A stretch of DNA of 64,000 nt from the NCBI GenBank assembly GCA_041690675.1, contig JAWLGU010000005.1:34618-98617 (forward strand), read 5' to 3'. The translations under genes and the position numbers were made by a program. The notes beneath the pieces are model-generated. The model did not search any database and was not told the DNA's origin. It was given only the letters and a program-made list of their open reading frames with translations. Source of the stretch: UBA7803 sp041690675 (lineage in GTDB: Bacteria > Pseudomonadota > Gammaproteobacteria > Pseudomonadales > Azotimanducaceae). Below are positions 15,135 to 23,093 of the stretch, piece after piece. Positions within the stretch are counted from its first letter, which is position 1, and each line of letters starts with the position of its first letter.

Positions 15135-16810
15135 TGGCGGGCCGCGTTCGGGGCCGGTGGACGTGGTTGGCCGTGGTGGCGGTGGCCCTGCTCGCGTTCC
15201 CGCCCCAGTGGTACCCACAGAGCCTGCGGTTGCAGCTCACCCGCTGGTTCGGCGCGGCCGAGTACCGGCCGCTGCCCGCGTCGGCCGAAGCGGCCGCCGC
15301 GGAGGTGGAGCCGTTCTGCCCGGAGGACGTGGCCGGGCGCCGTGCCGCCGCGGAAATCGAAGGCGTGATCATTCAGCCGTCCCTCGGCTGCGTTGTCGAC
15401 GACCCGTACCTGATCGCGGCGGTGGTGCGGGGCACCAACCGGGTGAGCGCGGAAACCCTGGCGCGCAGCGGGCTGACCTCGGACGCGGTGGAGAAGGGGG
15501 CCGATCTCGATGGCGACGGCGACCCCGACGAGATCCACATCCGCCTCGAGGTGGCGGAGCTGAACGGCGGCTCGCCGGTTTCCGACCAGCCGGTGACCCG
15601 TTACCCCATCGCGCCCGGCGTGACACCGGGGCTGTGGGTGTTCGCCCCCAAGCTGGTGGGCATGGCGGTGGAGAACTTCGAATCCAACGAGGCGCGTGAC
15701 GCGCTGCGACTACCGTCCCCTGCCATCCGGGTGGAGCAGGGCGATGTGGTGCGGATCACCCTCGAGAACACCCACTACATGCCCCATACCCTGCACTTGC
15801 ACGGCGCCGATCATGGGTTCGTCGACAGCTCCGGAGAGGGCAACGACGGGGTGCCCCTCACCAGCGAGCTGCCGGTGATGCCCGGGCAGGCCCGAACCTA
15901 CGAGCTCACCCCGCGCCAGGCCGGGACCATGTTCTATCACTGCCACGTGCAGCCCCACGTGCACGTGCAGATGGGCCTGCAGGGGCTGTTCGTCATCGAG
16001 GAGAACCGGCCCGACAACCACCTGCAGACGTTGAACCTGGGCGCAGGCGAGGTCCGCGTGCGCTCCGCCAGCAGCCGGGAGCGGTTCGATGCCGAGTACG
16101 ATCTGCACTACCTGGATCTCGACCGTGAGCTGGGTGAGCGGATCCAGGCGCACAACGACCCGCGTCTGATCACCCGGGCCATGCACCGGGAGTACGACGT
16201 CACCGACGCCAGCGTCGACTACTTCACCTTGAACGGCCGGTCGTTCCCCTACACCTTCCGCGAGTCGCTGGTGCACAGCCGGCCGAACAGCCGGGCGAAG
16301 CTGCGGGTGGTCAACGGCGGGTCCAAGGGACTGGCGCTGCACACCCACGGTCACAAGTTCACCGTGACCCACGAGGACGGCGTGGAAATCCCGGAAGCCG
16401 TCCGCGCGCGCCGGGACGTCGTGTGGCTGGCCACGGCCCAGCGCGCGGATCTGGCGCTGGAGTTCGTCGATGACGGCCTGAACGCGTACGGCCCCGGAAT
16501 CTGGCTGTACCACGACCACCAGAACCGGGGCGTCACCACCGACGGCATAGGCCCGGGCGGCAACATCAGCGCCATCGTCGACAGCGGTCATCTGGATGAC
16601 GCCGGATGGCCGCGAACCCGCGGTGTGTCCTGGGAGCCGTACTTCACCGAGGCCTATTACCGCAAGGAGGTCCCGGTTTGGGAGAGCTACGCTCCGGGCG
16701 TGTTCGGCGACCCGGGGCCGGACTGGGCGTTGCTGACCCGGCTGGCGGTGCTGGGCCTGTCGCTGGGGGCCCTGGGTGCGCTGGTGGTCAACGGGGCCTG
16801 GAGGCGCTGA
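15134..16810 (+). CDS. Membrane-anchored two-domain multicopper oxidase (type C-like)
   Basis: This 558-residue protein has an N-terminal anchor helix, a 170-residue extension with an acidic DLDGDGDPDE loop, two cupredoxin domains and a C-terminal membrane helix. Copper ligands come in an unusual order. HYMPHTLHLHG (His214 onward) and HCHVQPHVHVQM (His269-Cys270-His271) lie in domain 1, while HTHGH (403-407) and YHDH (460-462) lie in domain 2. The type 1 site is thus in the first domain, as described for type C two-domain oxidases. It should oxidise a substrate, metal or partner protein with reduction of oxygen. The adjacent cupredoxin is a likely electron partner. Confidence 0.85.
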   Translation: MAGRVRGRWTWLAVVAVALLAFPPQWYPQSLRLQLTRWFGAAEYRPLPASAEAAAAEVEPFCPEDVAGRRAAAEIEGVIIQPSLGCVVDDPYLIAAVVRGTNRVSAETLARSGLTSDAVEKGADLDGDGDPDEIHIRLEVAELNGGSPVSDQPVTRYPIAPGVTPGLWVFAPKLVGMAVENFESNEARDALRLPSPAIRVEQGDVVRITLENTHYMPHTLHLHGADHGFVDSSGEGNDGVPLTSELPVMPGQARTYELTPRQAGTMFYHCHVQPHVHVQMGLQGLFVIEENRPDNHLQTLNLGAGEVRVRSASSRERFDAEYDLHYLDLDRELGERIQAHNDPRLITRAMHREYDVTDASVDYFTLNGRSFPYTFRESLVHSRPNSRAKLRVVNGGSKGLALHTHGHKFTVTHEDGVEIPEAVRARRDVVWLATAQRADLALEFVDDGLNAYGPGIWLYHDHQNRGVTTDGIGPGGNISAIVDSGHLDDAGWPRTRGVSWEPYFTEAYYRKEVPVWESYAPGVFGDPGPDWALLTRLAVLGLSLGALGALVVNGAWRR

Positions 16811-16811
16811 G

Positions 16812-17450
16812 GTGCGCCGCCCTCTGCGCTGGCTGCTGCCGGGATTGTTGCTCGCCGCCCCGAGCGGGGCCATGGACGCCTCACATCACCATCACGGAAC
16901 GGCCACCGGCGGCGTGGTGATGAACGAGAACGCGGATCGCCTGCCGCGGGGATGCCGGGCGGTGAGCGCGGACGTGGCGGTGACGGTTCGGGCGGGGCGG
17001 CGCTACGCGGCGGATGTCCCTGGCGCAATGTTCGGCATGAGCCTGCACGAGGTCGCGGTGCCACGCTGCAGCCGGGTCACGGTGACGTTCGTCAACGAGG
17101 ACGAGGTGCGCCATCAGTGGATGGTGCACGGCCTGCCGAAGTACCTGTATCCGGCCGGCATGTTCCACATCGAGGCCATGGGCGGCGGGCAGGAGACCGG
17201 CACCTTCATCGCGCCGGCGGAGCATCGCACCTACCTCATTCACTGCGACCTGGCCCAGCACATGGAGAAGGGGATGCGCGGGCAACTCGTGGTCGGCGAG
17301 GGCAGCGGCGATCTGTGGGGCGTCATCGGCATCAGCGACGCCTTCTACCGGGCCGCGTACCTGCCCGGGCCCGTCGGGGCGTGGATCTTGGCTGGCCTGG
17401 CGGCGGCCACCGGCTTCGTGGCCGCAGCACGATTGCGGCGGGACCGCTGA
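16812..17450 (+). CDS. Membrane-anchored cupredoxin (blue copper protein)
   Basis: This 212-residue protein starts at GTG 16812, one base after the oxidase stop. It has a signal peptide, a His-rich mature N-terminus (four His in a row), one cupredoxin domain and a C-terminal membrane helix (about 185-205). Type 1 copper ligands are visible: His101 in HQWMVHG, then Cys145-x4-His150-x4-Met155 in HCDLAQHMEKGM. It probably passes electrons to or from the multicopper oxidase upstream. With the first gene it forms a three-gene operon. Confidence 0.8.
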   Translation: MRRPLRWLLPGLLLAAPSGAMDASHHHHGTATGGVVMNENADRLPRGCRAVSADVAVTVRAGRRYAADVPGAMFGMSLHEVAVPRCSRVTVTFVNEDEVRHQWMVHGLPKYLYPAGMFHIEAMGGGQETGTFIAPAEHRTYLIHCDLAQHMEKGMRGQLVVGEGSGDLWGVIGISDAFYRAAYLPGPVGAWILAGLAAATGFVAAARLRRDR

Positions 17451-17466
17451 CGTTCCCGCGCTGCGC

Positions 17467-18015
17467 TCAGTCCTCGCCGGTCACGAAGGTGGGCAGGCCG
17501 TCGATGGTGTGGGTGTTCTTCTCGGACCAGTACCGCTCGATGCCGTCGGATCCCCGCTTCTCGGCCCACAGGGTGAGGGCCTTCCGTTCGCCTTCATAGC
17601 GGTAGTTGGGGACGGCGTAGCCGCAGGAGGTCTGCACCAGGTCCACGTGGAGAATGAAGTACTGCCGCGCGCCCAGGGGCGCCGGGAGGATCTCGGCGCA
17701 GCGGGCCCACTCGCTGTCCCGGGGATGCACCACGTCTGCACGGCCGTAAGCCCGCAGTATCCGGGGTGGCCCTTGGAAGGCGCACCACATGAGGGTCATG
17801 CGGTCGCAGGCCCGCACGTGCGCCGCCGTCTCGTTGCCGCTGCCCGTGAGGTTCATCCAGAGAATCTCGTTGGGCGACAGCACCCGGAGGCAGTCCTGTC
17901 CCTTGGGCGACACGTTCACCCGACCGTCCTGGGCGGCGGAGCCCACGAAGAAGATGTGCTGGGCGTTGATGAACTCCACGTGCTCCTCGAGAAGCGCGTC
18001 GAATCGTTCCGCCAT
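17467..18015 (-). CDS. Pyridoxamine 5'-phosphate oxidase family protein
   Basis: This 182-residue protein has the split-barrel flavin fold. It begins MAERFDALLEEHVEFINAQ and continues with FFVGSAAQDGRVNVSPKGQD, WMNLTGSGNETAAHV and LMWCAFQGPPRILRAYGRA. This subgroup is usually annotated as a general FMN- or F420-binding oxidoreductase of unknown substrate. ATG 18015 follows GGAGAG 5 bases upstream; longer frames overlap the divergent oxidase promoter. It converges with the cupredoxin gene. Confidence 0.85.
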   Translation of the reverse strand: MAERFDALLEEHVEFINAQHIFFVGSAAQDGRVNVSPKGQDCLRVLSPNEILWMNLTGSGNETAAHVRACDRMTLMWCAFQGPPRILRAYGRADVVHPRDSEWARCAEILPAPLGARQYFILHVDLVQTSCGYAVPNYRYEGERKALTLWAEKRGSDGIERYWSEKNTHTIDGLPTFVTGED

Positions 18016-18148
18016 CGGGTCTCTCCGGTAGCTGTGCAACGGCCATCTTGCGGCATTCGACGGCCGGGAGGAAGCGGTGGCGCCTGCCCCTCGCGCCGGA
18101 CCCGGCGCGTCGATACAGTTGGCAGGAGACGCGGTTCGAGGAGCGCGC

Positions 18149-19222
18149 ATGAAACCCAGACTGGCGGTCGTAGGCGGCGGCATCGCGGGACTGTCCTGCG
18201 CCGCCGCAGCGGCGGCGGACTTCGAGGTGACGGTGCTGGAGGCCGAGATGCAGCCCGGCTACCACAGCTCGGGCCGCTCCGCCGCCGTCTACATCGAGGC
18301 TTTCATGAACGAGGTGGTGCACGCGTTGTCGCTGGAGAGCGTGGATCATCATCGGCGCCACGGGGCGAAGCCGGTGGGGGACGTGACCATCGCCGACGAG
18401 GCGCACGTCGGAGAGCTGGATGCTTTCCTCGACACCTGGCGCCCGTTGTGTCCCGATCTGCGGGAGATTCCGGCGACCGAGGTACTCCGTCAGGTGCCGA
18501 TCCTCCGCGCGGAGCGGGTGCACCGGGCGGTCCTCGACCCGAACGCCCTCTCCCTGGACGCCCACGGGCTGCTGGACGGCTTCCGCCGGCGACTCGCGGA
18601 AGGGGGCGGCAAGGTCATCAACAACGCCCGGGTGGATCGGCTTGAGCGGCGTCCGGGGCGGAGTTGGCTGGTGGGCTTCGGCGAGCGCGTTCTGGAGGCG
18701 GACGTGGTCGTGGACGCGGCGGGCGCCTGGGGCGACGAGCTGGCGGAGCTCGCCGGGGTGCGGCCTCTGGGGCTGCGGCCCCTGCGGCGCACGGCCCTGC
18801 TTCTCGACCTCGACGAGGATTCGTCGGCCTGGCCGCTGATTCACCGGGTCCAGGGTGGTCTGTACTTCAAACCGGAGGGCGGCTCGCTGATGGTCTCACT
18901 GGCGGACGAGAGCCCCTGCGCGCCGTGCGACGCCCGGCCCGAGGAGCTGGATCTGGCCATGATCGTCGATCGCTTTCAGGAACTCACCACGGTGCAGGTG
19001 CGGTGCCTCGGCCAGACCTGGGCGGGGCTGCGCACGTTCCTGCCGGACCGGCTTCCGGCGGTGGGCTACGACCCCGAGGTGAGCGACTTCTTCTGGCTGG
19101 TGGGCCAGGGCGGCGCCGGCATGCAGACCGCCCCGGCCCTGGGCCGCGTCGCCGCGGACCTGCTGGCGGGTCGACCGAACCGGTTCGAGGAGGTGCTTTC
19201 GCCGGCGCGGCCGTTCGCGTGA
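18149..19222 (+). CDS. FAD-dependent glycine/D-amino-acid oxidase-like protein (DAO family)
   Basis: This 357-residue flavoprotein has the Rossmann motif VVGGGIAGLSCA at residues 7-18 and the ribityl-binding EAEMQPGYHSSGRSAA. It also has VVDAAGAWGDELAELAG in the middle and the C-terminal FFWLVGQGGAGMQTAPALG. Members oxidise amines or hydroxy acids (D-amino acids, sarcosine, 2-hydroxyglutarate-like). The substrate is not evident. The start ATG has GAGGAG 6 bases upstream. It converges with the acyl-CoA dehydrogenase gene. Confidence 0.88.
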   Translation: MKPRLAVVGGGIAGLSCAAAAAADFEVTVLEAEMQPGYHSSGRSAAVYIEAFMNEVVHALSLESVDHHRRHGAKPVGDVTIADEAHVGELDAFLDTWRPLCPDLREIPATEVLRQVPILRAERVHRAVLDPNALSLDAHGLLDGFRRRLAEGGGKVINNARVDRLERRPGRSWLVGFGERVLEADVVVDAAGAWGDELAELAGVRPLGLRPLRRTALLLDLDEDSSAWPLIHRVQGGLYFKPEGGSLMVSLADESPCAPCDARPEELDLAMIVDRFQELTTVQVRCLGQTWAGLRTFLPDRLPAVGYDPEVSDFFWLVGQGGAGMQTAPALGRVAADLLAGRPNRFEEVLSPARPFA

Positions 19223-19236
19223 GTCGCCCGGGCGGC

Positions 19237-20427
19237 TCAGAGCCCCAGCACCAGCTTGGCGACGATGTTCTTCTGCACCTCGTTGGTGCCGCCGGCGATG
19301 GAGCTGGCCCGCAGATTGAAGTAGCGGGAAAAGGCCACCGCGCCGCCGCTCGGCCCCACCGGCGCCTCCTGCCGCCCGGATCCAGTCCCGGCCGGCACCA
19401 GGTAATGGCCTACGGCTTCCACGGCGAGCTCGGTGAGATGCTGGGAAACGTCGGCTCCCAGGTTCTTCATGATCGAGGATTCGGGGCCCGGGTTCCTGCC
19501 CTGGGAGAGGGCGGCCATGATGCGGAACTCGGTGTATTGGACCGCCTGCAGACGGACGTCCGCCGCATCGAGCTTGCGCTTGAAATCCATGTCCTCCGCC
19601 AGGGTGCCGGCCGGGGTGGGAATGGACGCCGCCAGACGCCGCAGCCGGGCCAGCGCCGTGCGCTGGGCCGCGGTGCCGCCCCCGCCCCGCTCGAACTCCA
19701 GCAGGTACTTCGCCACCGTCCATCCCTGGTTCTCCTCGCCCACACGATTCGCCTTCGGCACGCGGACGTCGTCGAAGAAGACCTGGTTCACCTCGTGGGT
19801 GCCCGAGGCGAACAGGATGGGTTCGACGGTGATGCCCGGCGTGTCCATGTCCAGCAGCAGGAACGTGATCCCCTGCTGCGGCTTGCCCGTATCGTCGGTG
19901 CGCACGAGACAGAACATGCGGTTCGCCACGTGGGCGTGGGTGGTCCAGATCTTGGTGCCGTTCAGCACGTAGTGGTCGCCGTCACTGTCGGCCCGCAGCT
20001 TCAGCGCCGCCAGGTCCGAGCCCGCCCCCGGCTCGGAGTAGCCCTGGCACCAGTAGTCCTCGCCGGAGAGGATGCGCGGCAGGTAGTGGTCCTTCTGCGC
20101 CGCCGTGCCGTGACCGATGAGCATGGGCCCGCACATGCCGAGCCCCATGGGGGCCAGGTTCGGGGCGTCCGCCAGGGTGGATTCGGTGGCCCAGATGTAG
20201 CGCCGGGTGAGGTCCCAGCCGGTGCCGCCGTAGCGTTTCGGCCAGGCGGGCGCCACCCAGCCCTGGCGGTGGAGGATGCGGTGCCAGACGATGTTGTGCT
20301 CGTAGTCGAGGAAAATGCCGGGACATCGGCGCTGGGCGTCGCGCAGCTCGTCGGTGAGAGCGTTGTCGAGAAACCGCCGCACCTCGTCGCGAAAGGCTTC
20401 GTGCTCCCGGCTGAAGGCGATGTCCAT
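19237..20427 (-). CDS. Acyl-CoA dehydrogenase
   Basis: This 396-residue protein has the family layout: N-terminal helical domain (MDIAFSREHEAFRDEVRRFL), middle beta domain with CQGYSEPGAGSDLAALKLRA and KIWTTHAHVA, and C-terminal helices with the FAD-binding ASSIAGGTNEVQKNIVAKLVLGL. It introduces the 2,3 double bond into an acyl-CoA and passes electrons to ETF. The start ATG shares a base with the stop of the upstream M20 peptidase gene (TGATG), so the two are coupled. Its sequence resembles the branch used for branched, aromatic or steroid side chains, but that is inference. Confidence 0.92.
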   Translation of the reverse strand: MDIAFSREHEAFRDEVRRFLDNALTDELRDAQRRCPGIFLDYEHNIVWHRILHRQGWVAPAWPKRYGGTGWDLTRRYIWATESTLADAPNLAPMGLGMCGPMLIGHGTAAQKDHYLPRILSGEDYWCQGYSEPGAGSDLAALKLRADSDGDHYVLNGTKIWTTHAHVANRMFCLVRTDDTGKPQQGITFLLLDMDTPGITVEPILFASGTHEVNQVFFDDVRVPKANRVGEENQGWTVAKYLLEFERGGGGTAAQRTALARLRRLAASIPTPAGTLAEDMDFKRKLDAADVRLQAVQYTEFRIMAALSQGRNPGPESSIMKNLGADVSQHLTELAVEAVGHYLVPAGTGSGRQEAPVGPSGGAVAFSRYFNLRASSIAGGTNEVQKNIVAKLVLGL

Positions 20428-21620
20428 CAGGCGAGTCCCCGGGAGATCTCGAAGGCCTTGCGGCTCTCGCGGCGCAGGTCGGTGTCCAGCAGAAAGTCGG
20501 CGGCGGTGAGTGCCAGCGCCTTGGCTCCGTCCAGTGCGGCCCGGTCGCCGGTTTCGCTTCCCGCCCAGCGGGCGAACTCGGGATTGTGGATCACCACCTC
20601 CGGCGGCGCGCACGCCAGCATGGGATGAATGGAGGGGACCCGGTAACTCACGTTGCCCATGTCCGTGCTGCCGGCCCCGCCGAGCCTCTCGGGGTTCAGG
20701 AAGTCCCGCCCCAGGGCCTCGCCATGATGCTGGAACGCGTGGGCCAGGGGCCAGTTGGTGTTCAGGTCCAGGTAGTCCACGTCGGCCCAGCGGATCTCCA
20801 CCTCGCAGCCGCTGCCCCGGGCGCCCGCCTCGAAGCACGCCTGCACCCGGGGTTTCAGGGCCGCCAGATGTTTCTCGGTGGCGGCGCGGACGTAGAACTC
20901 CCCCGCCGCCCGTTCCGGAACGATGTTCGGCGCCTGACCGCCGTCGGTGACGATGCCGTGGATGCGCTCCTGGTCGCGGATGTGCTGGCGCAGGTTGGAG
21001 ATGGCCTGGTACGCCAGCAGCAGGCCGTCCAGCGCGTTCACGCCCTTGTGGGGCATGGCAGAGGCATGGGCTGCCCGGCCGTGATAGATCACTTCCACCT
21101 CCGCCACGCAGATGCAGGGCATGGTGGCGATATTCACACCGGCCGGATGAATCATCAGCGCGGCGTCGATGTCATCGAAAGCGCCGGCCCGGGCCATGAG
21201 CTCCTTGCCGCCACCCTTCTCCTCTGCCGGGGTGCCCAGCAGCCGGACGGCGCCGGGCAACTGGTCCTGGATGGCCTGCAGGCCGAGGGCGGCACCCAGG
21301 GCTGCGGTGGCGATGAGGTTATGGCCGCAGGCGTGGCCGATGCCGGGGAGGGCGTCGTATTCCGCCAGCAGCGCCACCGTCGGTCCTTCGCCGCCGCGGA
21401 AGGTGGCCTCGAACGCGGTGTCGAGGCCATGGGCCCCGCGCCGGGCGGTGAGGCCGAAGCGCTCCACCGTGTCGCACAGCAGGCCGCAGGCGAAATGCTC
21501 CTGAAAGGCAAGCTCGGGCCGAGCGTGGATGGCGTGGGAGACGGCGATGAGGTCGTCCGCCAGGTCGTCGATTCGGTCGAGGATGCGTTGGCGAATGGCC
21601 GATTCCATGTGTTGTTCCAT
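20427..21620 (-). CDS. M20 family amidohydrolase (AbgB/HipO-like)
   Basis: This 397-residue metallopeptidase-family amidohydrolase has LLAEYDALPGIGHACGHNLIATAA (metal-binding His/Asp region, residues about 85-108), GTPAEEKGGGK (catalytic Glu) and ALMIHPAG. It also has the dimerisation domain with YHGRAAHASAMPHKGVNALDG. Relatives cleave N-acyl amino acids or p-aminobenzoyl-glutamate. It is coupled to the downstream acyl-CoA dehydrogenase, so it may release an acyl group that is then degraded. A second ATG 12 bases downstream is an alternative start. Confidence 0.9.
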   Translation of the reverse strand: MEQHMESAIRQRILDRIDDLADDLIAVSHAIHARPELAFQEHFACGLLCDTVERFGLTARRGAHGLDTAFEATFRGGEGPTVALLAEYDALPGIGHACGHNLIATAALGAALGLQAIQDQLPGAVRLLGTPAEEKGGGKELMARAGAFDDIDAALMIHPAGVNIATMPCICVAEVEVIYHGRAAHASAMPHKGVNALDGLLLAYQAISNLRQHIRDQERIHGIVTDGGQAPNIVPERAAGEFYVRAATEKHLAALKPRVQACFEAGARGSGCEVEIRWADVDYLDLNTNWPLAHAFQHHGEALGRDFLNPERLGGAGSTDMGNVSYRVPSIHPMLACAPPEVVIHNPEFARWAGSETGDRAALDGAKALALTAADFLLDTDLRRESRKAFEISRGLA

Positions 21621-21669
21621 CGCTGCCGGAGCGCCATTATGCAGAAGGCGATCATTGGGGAGAAACGGG

Positions 21670-22509
21670 ATGTCGTACGATTATCGGCTGCTAGAGGTGG
21701 AGAAGCGGGGGCGCCGGGCCACGATCACCGTAGCCAATCCTCCCATCAACCTCATCACCCTGGAGCTGTTCGGGGAGCTGTCGGCGCTCTCCCGGGAGCT
21801 CGAGGCGGATCCGGAGCTCACCGTGGTGGTCGTAAAGAGCGCCGACCCGGACTTCTTTCTCGCTCACTTCGACGTGGCCGCCATCCTCGGGTTTCCCACG
21901 GACGGCGCGGCGGAGCGCGACGAGGAGCCCAACGAGTACCACTCGATGTGCGAGCGCTTTCGCACCATGGACAAGGTGACCATCGCCCAGATCGAAGGCC
22001 GGGTGGGCGGCGGCGGCAGCGAGCTGGTGGCCAGCTTCGACATGCGCTTCGGCGTGCGCGGGCGTACCCGGATCAATCAGATGGAGGTGCCGCTCGGCAT
22101 CCTTCCCGGAGGCACGGGAACCCAGCGGCTGCCGCGGCTGGTGGGCCGTGCCCGGGCGCTGGAGATCATCCTCGGCGGCGACGACCTGGACGCGGAGACC
22201 GCCGAGCGTTGGGGATACCTCAACCGGGTGTTCGAGCCGGCCGCCATCGGCCCCTTCGTGGATGCGCTGGCCGACCGCATCGCGTCGTTTCCGGTGGAAG
22301 CCGTGCGGCTCGCCAAGGCGGCGGTGACCGCGGCGGATCGGCCGCTGGCGGAAGGGCTGGTGGAGGAAGCCTACCTGTTCCAGCGGCTGCTGCGCACCGA
22401 CGACGCTCGGCGCAACATGGCCCGCTTCCTGGAGATCGGCGGCCAGACCCGGGAGGGTGAGCTCGACGTGGCGGAGCTTGCCGCGAAGCTGGGGGCTCCC
22501 GGGACATAG
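21670..22509 (+). CDS. Enoyl-CoA hydratase/isomerase family protein
   Basis: This 279-residue crotonase-family protein has ITVANPPINLITLELF at the N-terminus, FFLAHFDVAAIL, IEGRVGGGGSELVASFDMRFG and VPLGILPGGTGTQRLPRLVG. The SADPDFFLAHFD segment differs from classical hydratases. It matches a subgroup often annotated only as enoyl-CoA hydratase/isomerase, and the reaction is uncertain. ATG 21670 follows GGGGAGAAACGGG. It diverges from the M20/acyl-CoA dehydrogenase pair and converges with the PH-domain gene. Confidence 0.88.
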   Translation: MSYDYRLLEVEKRGRRATITVANPPINLITLELFGELSALSRELEADPELTVVVVKSADPDFFLAHFDVAAILGFPTDGAAERDEEPNEYHSMCERFRTMDKVTIAQIEGRVGGGGSELVASFDMRFGVRGRTRINQMEVPLGILPGGTGTQRLPRLVGRARALEIILGGDDLDAETAERWGYLNRVFEPAAIGPFVDALADRIASFPVEAVRLAKAAVTAADRPLAEGLVEEAYLFQRLLRTDDARRNMARFLEIGGQTREGELDVAELAAKLGAPGT

Positions 22510-22521
22510 CCGGCCGCGCCG

Positions 22522-22941
22522 TCACGCCGCCTGGGTGGAGCGCTCCTGAATCTCCATGAAGTGCCGACGGAAGCCCACCGGATCCGCGATGCCCGGAACC
22601 GGAGCCTGGGGGTTCCCCGCGCCGGCCACCACCACCGAGCCGTAGTCGAACATCCGGCCGAGAATGGACTGGTTCACCTGGACGCTCTCCACCTTGGGCA
22701 GCAGCAGTTCGATGGTGTCGCGTTTGATGAACCCGAACTTGGCGATGATCTTCTTGTTGGTGATGGCGAGCTCCGTGGTCACGTAGCGCAGCCACGCGAC
22801 CACCCAGAGGATCAGCCCCAGGCCGAACAGGGGCAGCAGGACCAGGCCGAGCAGGAACAGGGGCAGCATGGACCAGATGCTGACCTTCGCCACGTACTCC
22901 ACGCGTTCCCCCTGGCCGATTACCGAATCGATGTAAGCCAC
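22522..22941 (-). CDS. PH-domain (bPH2) membrane protein
   Basis: The protein has 139 residues: a short N-terminus, two adjacent membrane helices (about 20-55, rich in Leu), then a bacterial pleckstrin-like domain (TTELAITNKKIIAKFGFIKRDTIELLLPKVESVQV). The start is GTG at 22941, with GAGGAGG 5 bases upstream. Members of this DUF304-related family are membrane-bound proteins of poorly known function, sometimes stress related. It diverges from the HTH/TPR gene across an intergenic region that carries an inverted repeat. Confidence 0.82.
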   Translation of the reverse strand: MAYIDSVIGQGERVEYVAKVSIWSMLPLFLLGLVLLPLFGLGLILWVVAWLRYVTTELAITNKKIIAKFGFIKRDTIELLLPKVESVQVNQSILGRMFDYGSVVVAGAGNPQAPVPGIADPVGFRRHFMEIQERSTQAA

Positions 22942-23010
22942 GTTTGCCTCCTCGTTGCGTTGGTTTCGGGAAGCGTGCCCCGCCGCGGTCCGTTCGGCAT
23001 CGTCAGTTAG

Positions 23011-23041
23011 CGGCAGATAGCTGCAGTTGCGGCATCTGCCG
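23011..23041. promoter_or_regulatory. Inverted repeat, candidate operator
   Basis: CGGCAGAT (23011-23018) and ATCTGCCG (23034-23041) form a perfect 8-bp inverted repeat with a 15-base spacer, in the 152-base divergent gap between the PH-domain gene and the HTH/TPR gene. It may be the site bound by the HTH protein itself, or a hairpin in its leader. Confidence 0.4.
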
Positions 23042-23093
23042 GGCGATTTCCGGTACCATCCGTGGGGAGGAGGGCGAGAACGGGAGCGCCGGC

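Noticed and set aside
15134..16810. Copper nitrite reductase instead of multicopper oxidase
   Set aside because: Domain 1 has a type 1 site as in nitrite reductase, but domain 2 carries HTHGH and YHDH pairs that supply a trinuclear cluster, which nitrite reductases lack.
19221..19239. Short hairpin between the DAO oxidase and acyl-CoA dehydrogenase genes as terminator
   Set aside because: The GAGTCGCC/GGCGGCTC stem has a mismatch, almost no loop and no T tract, so it is not distinguishable from GC-rich background.
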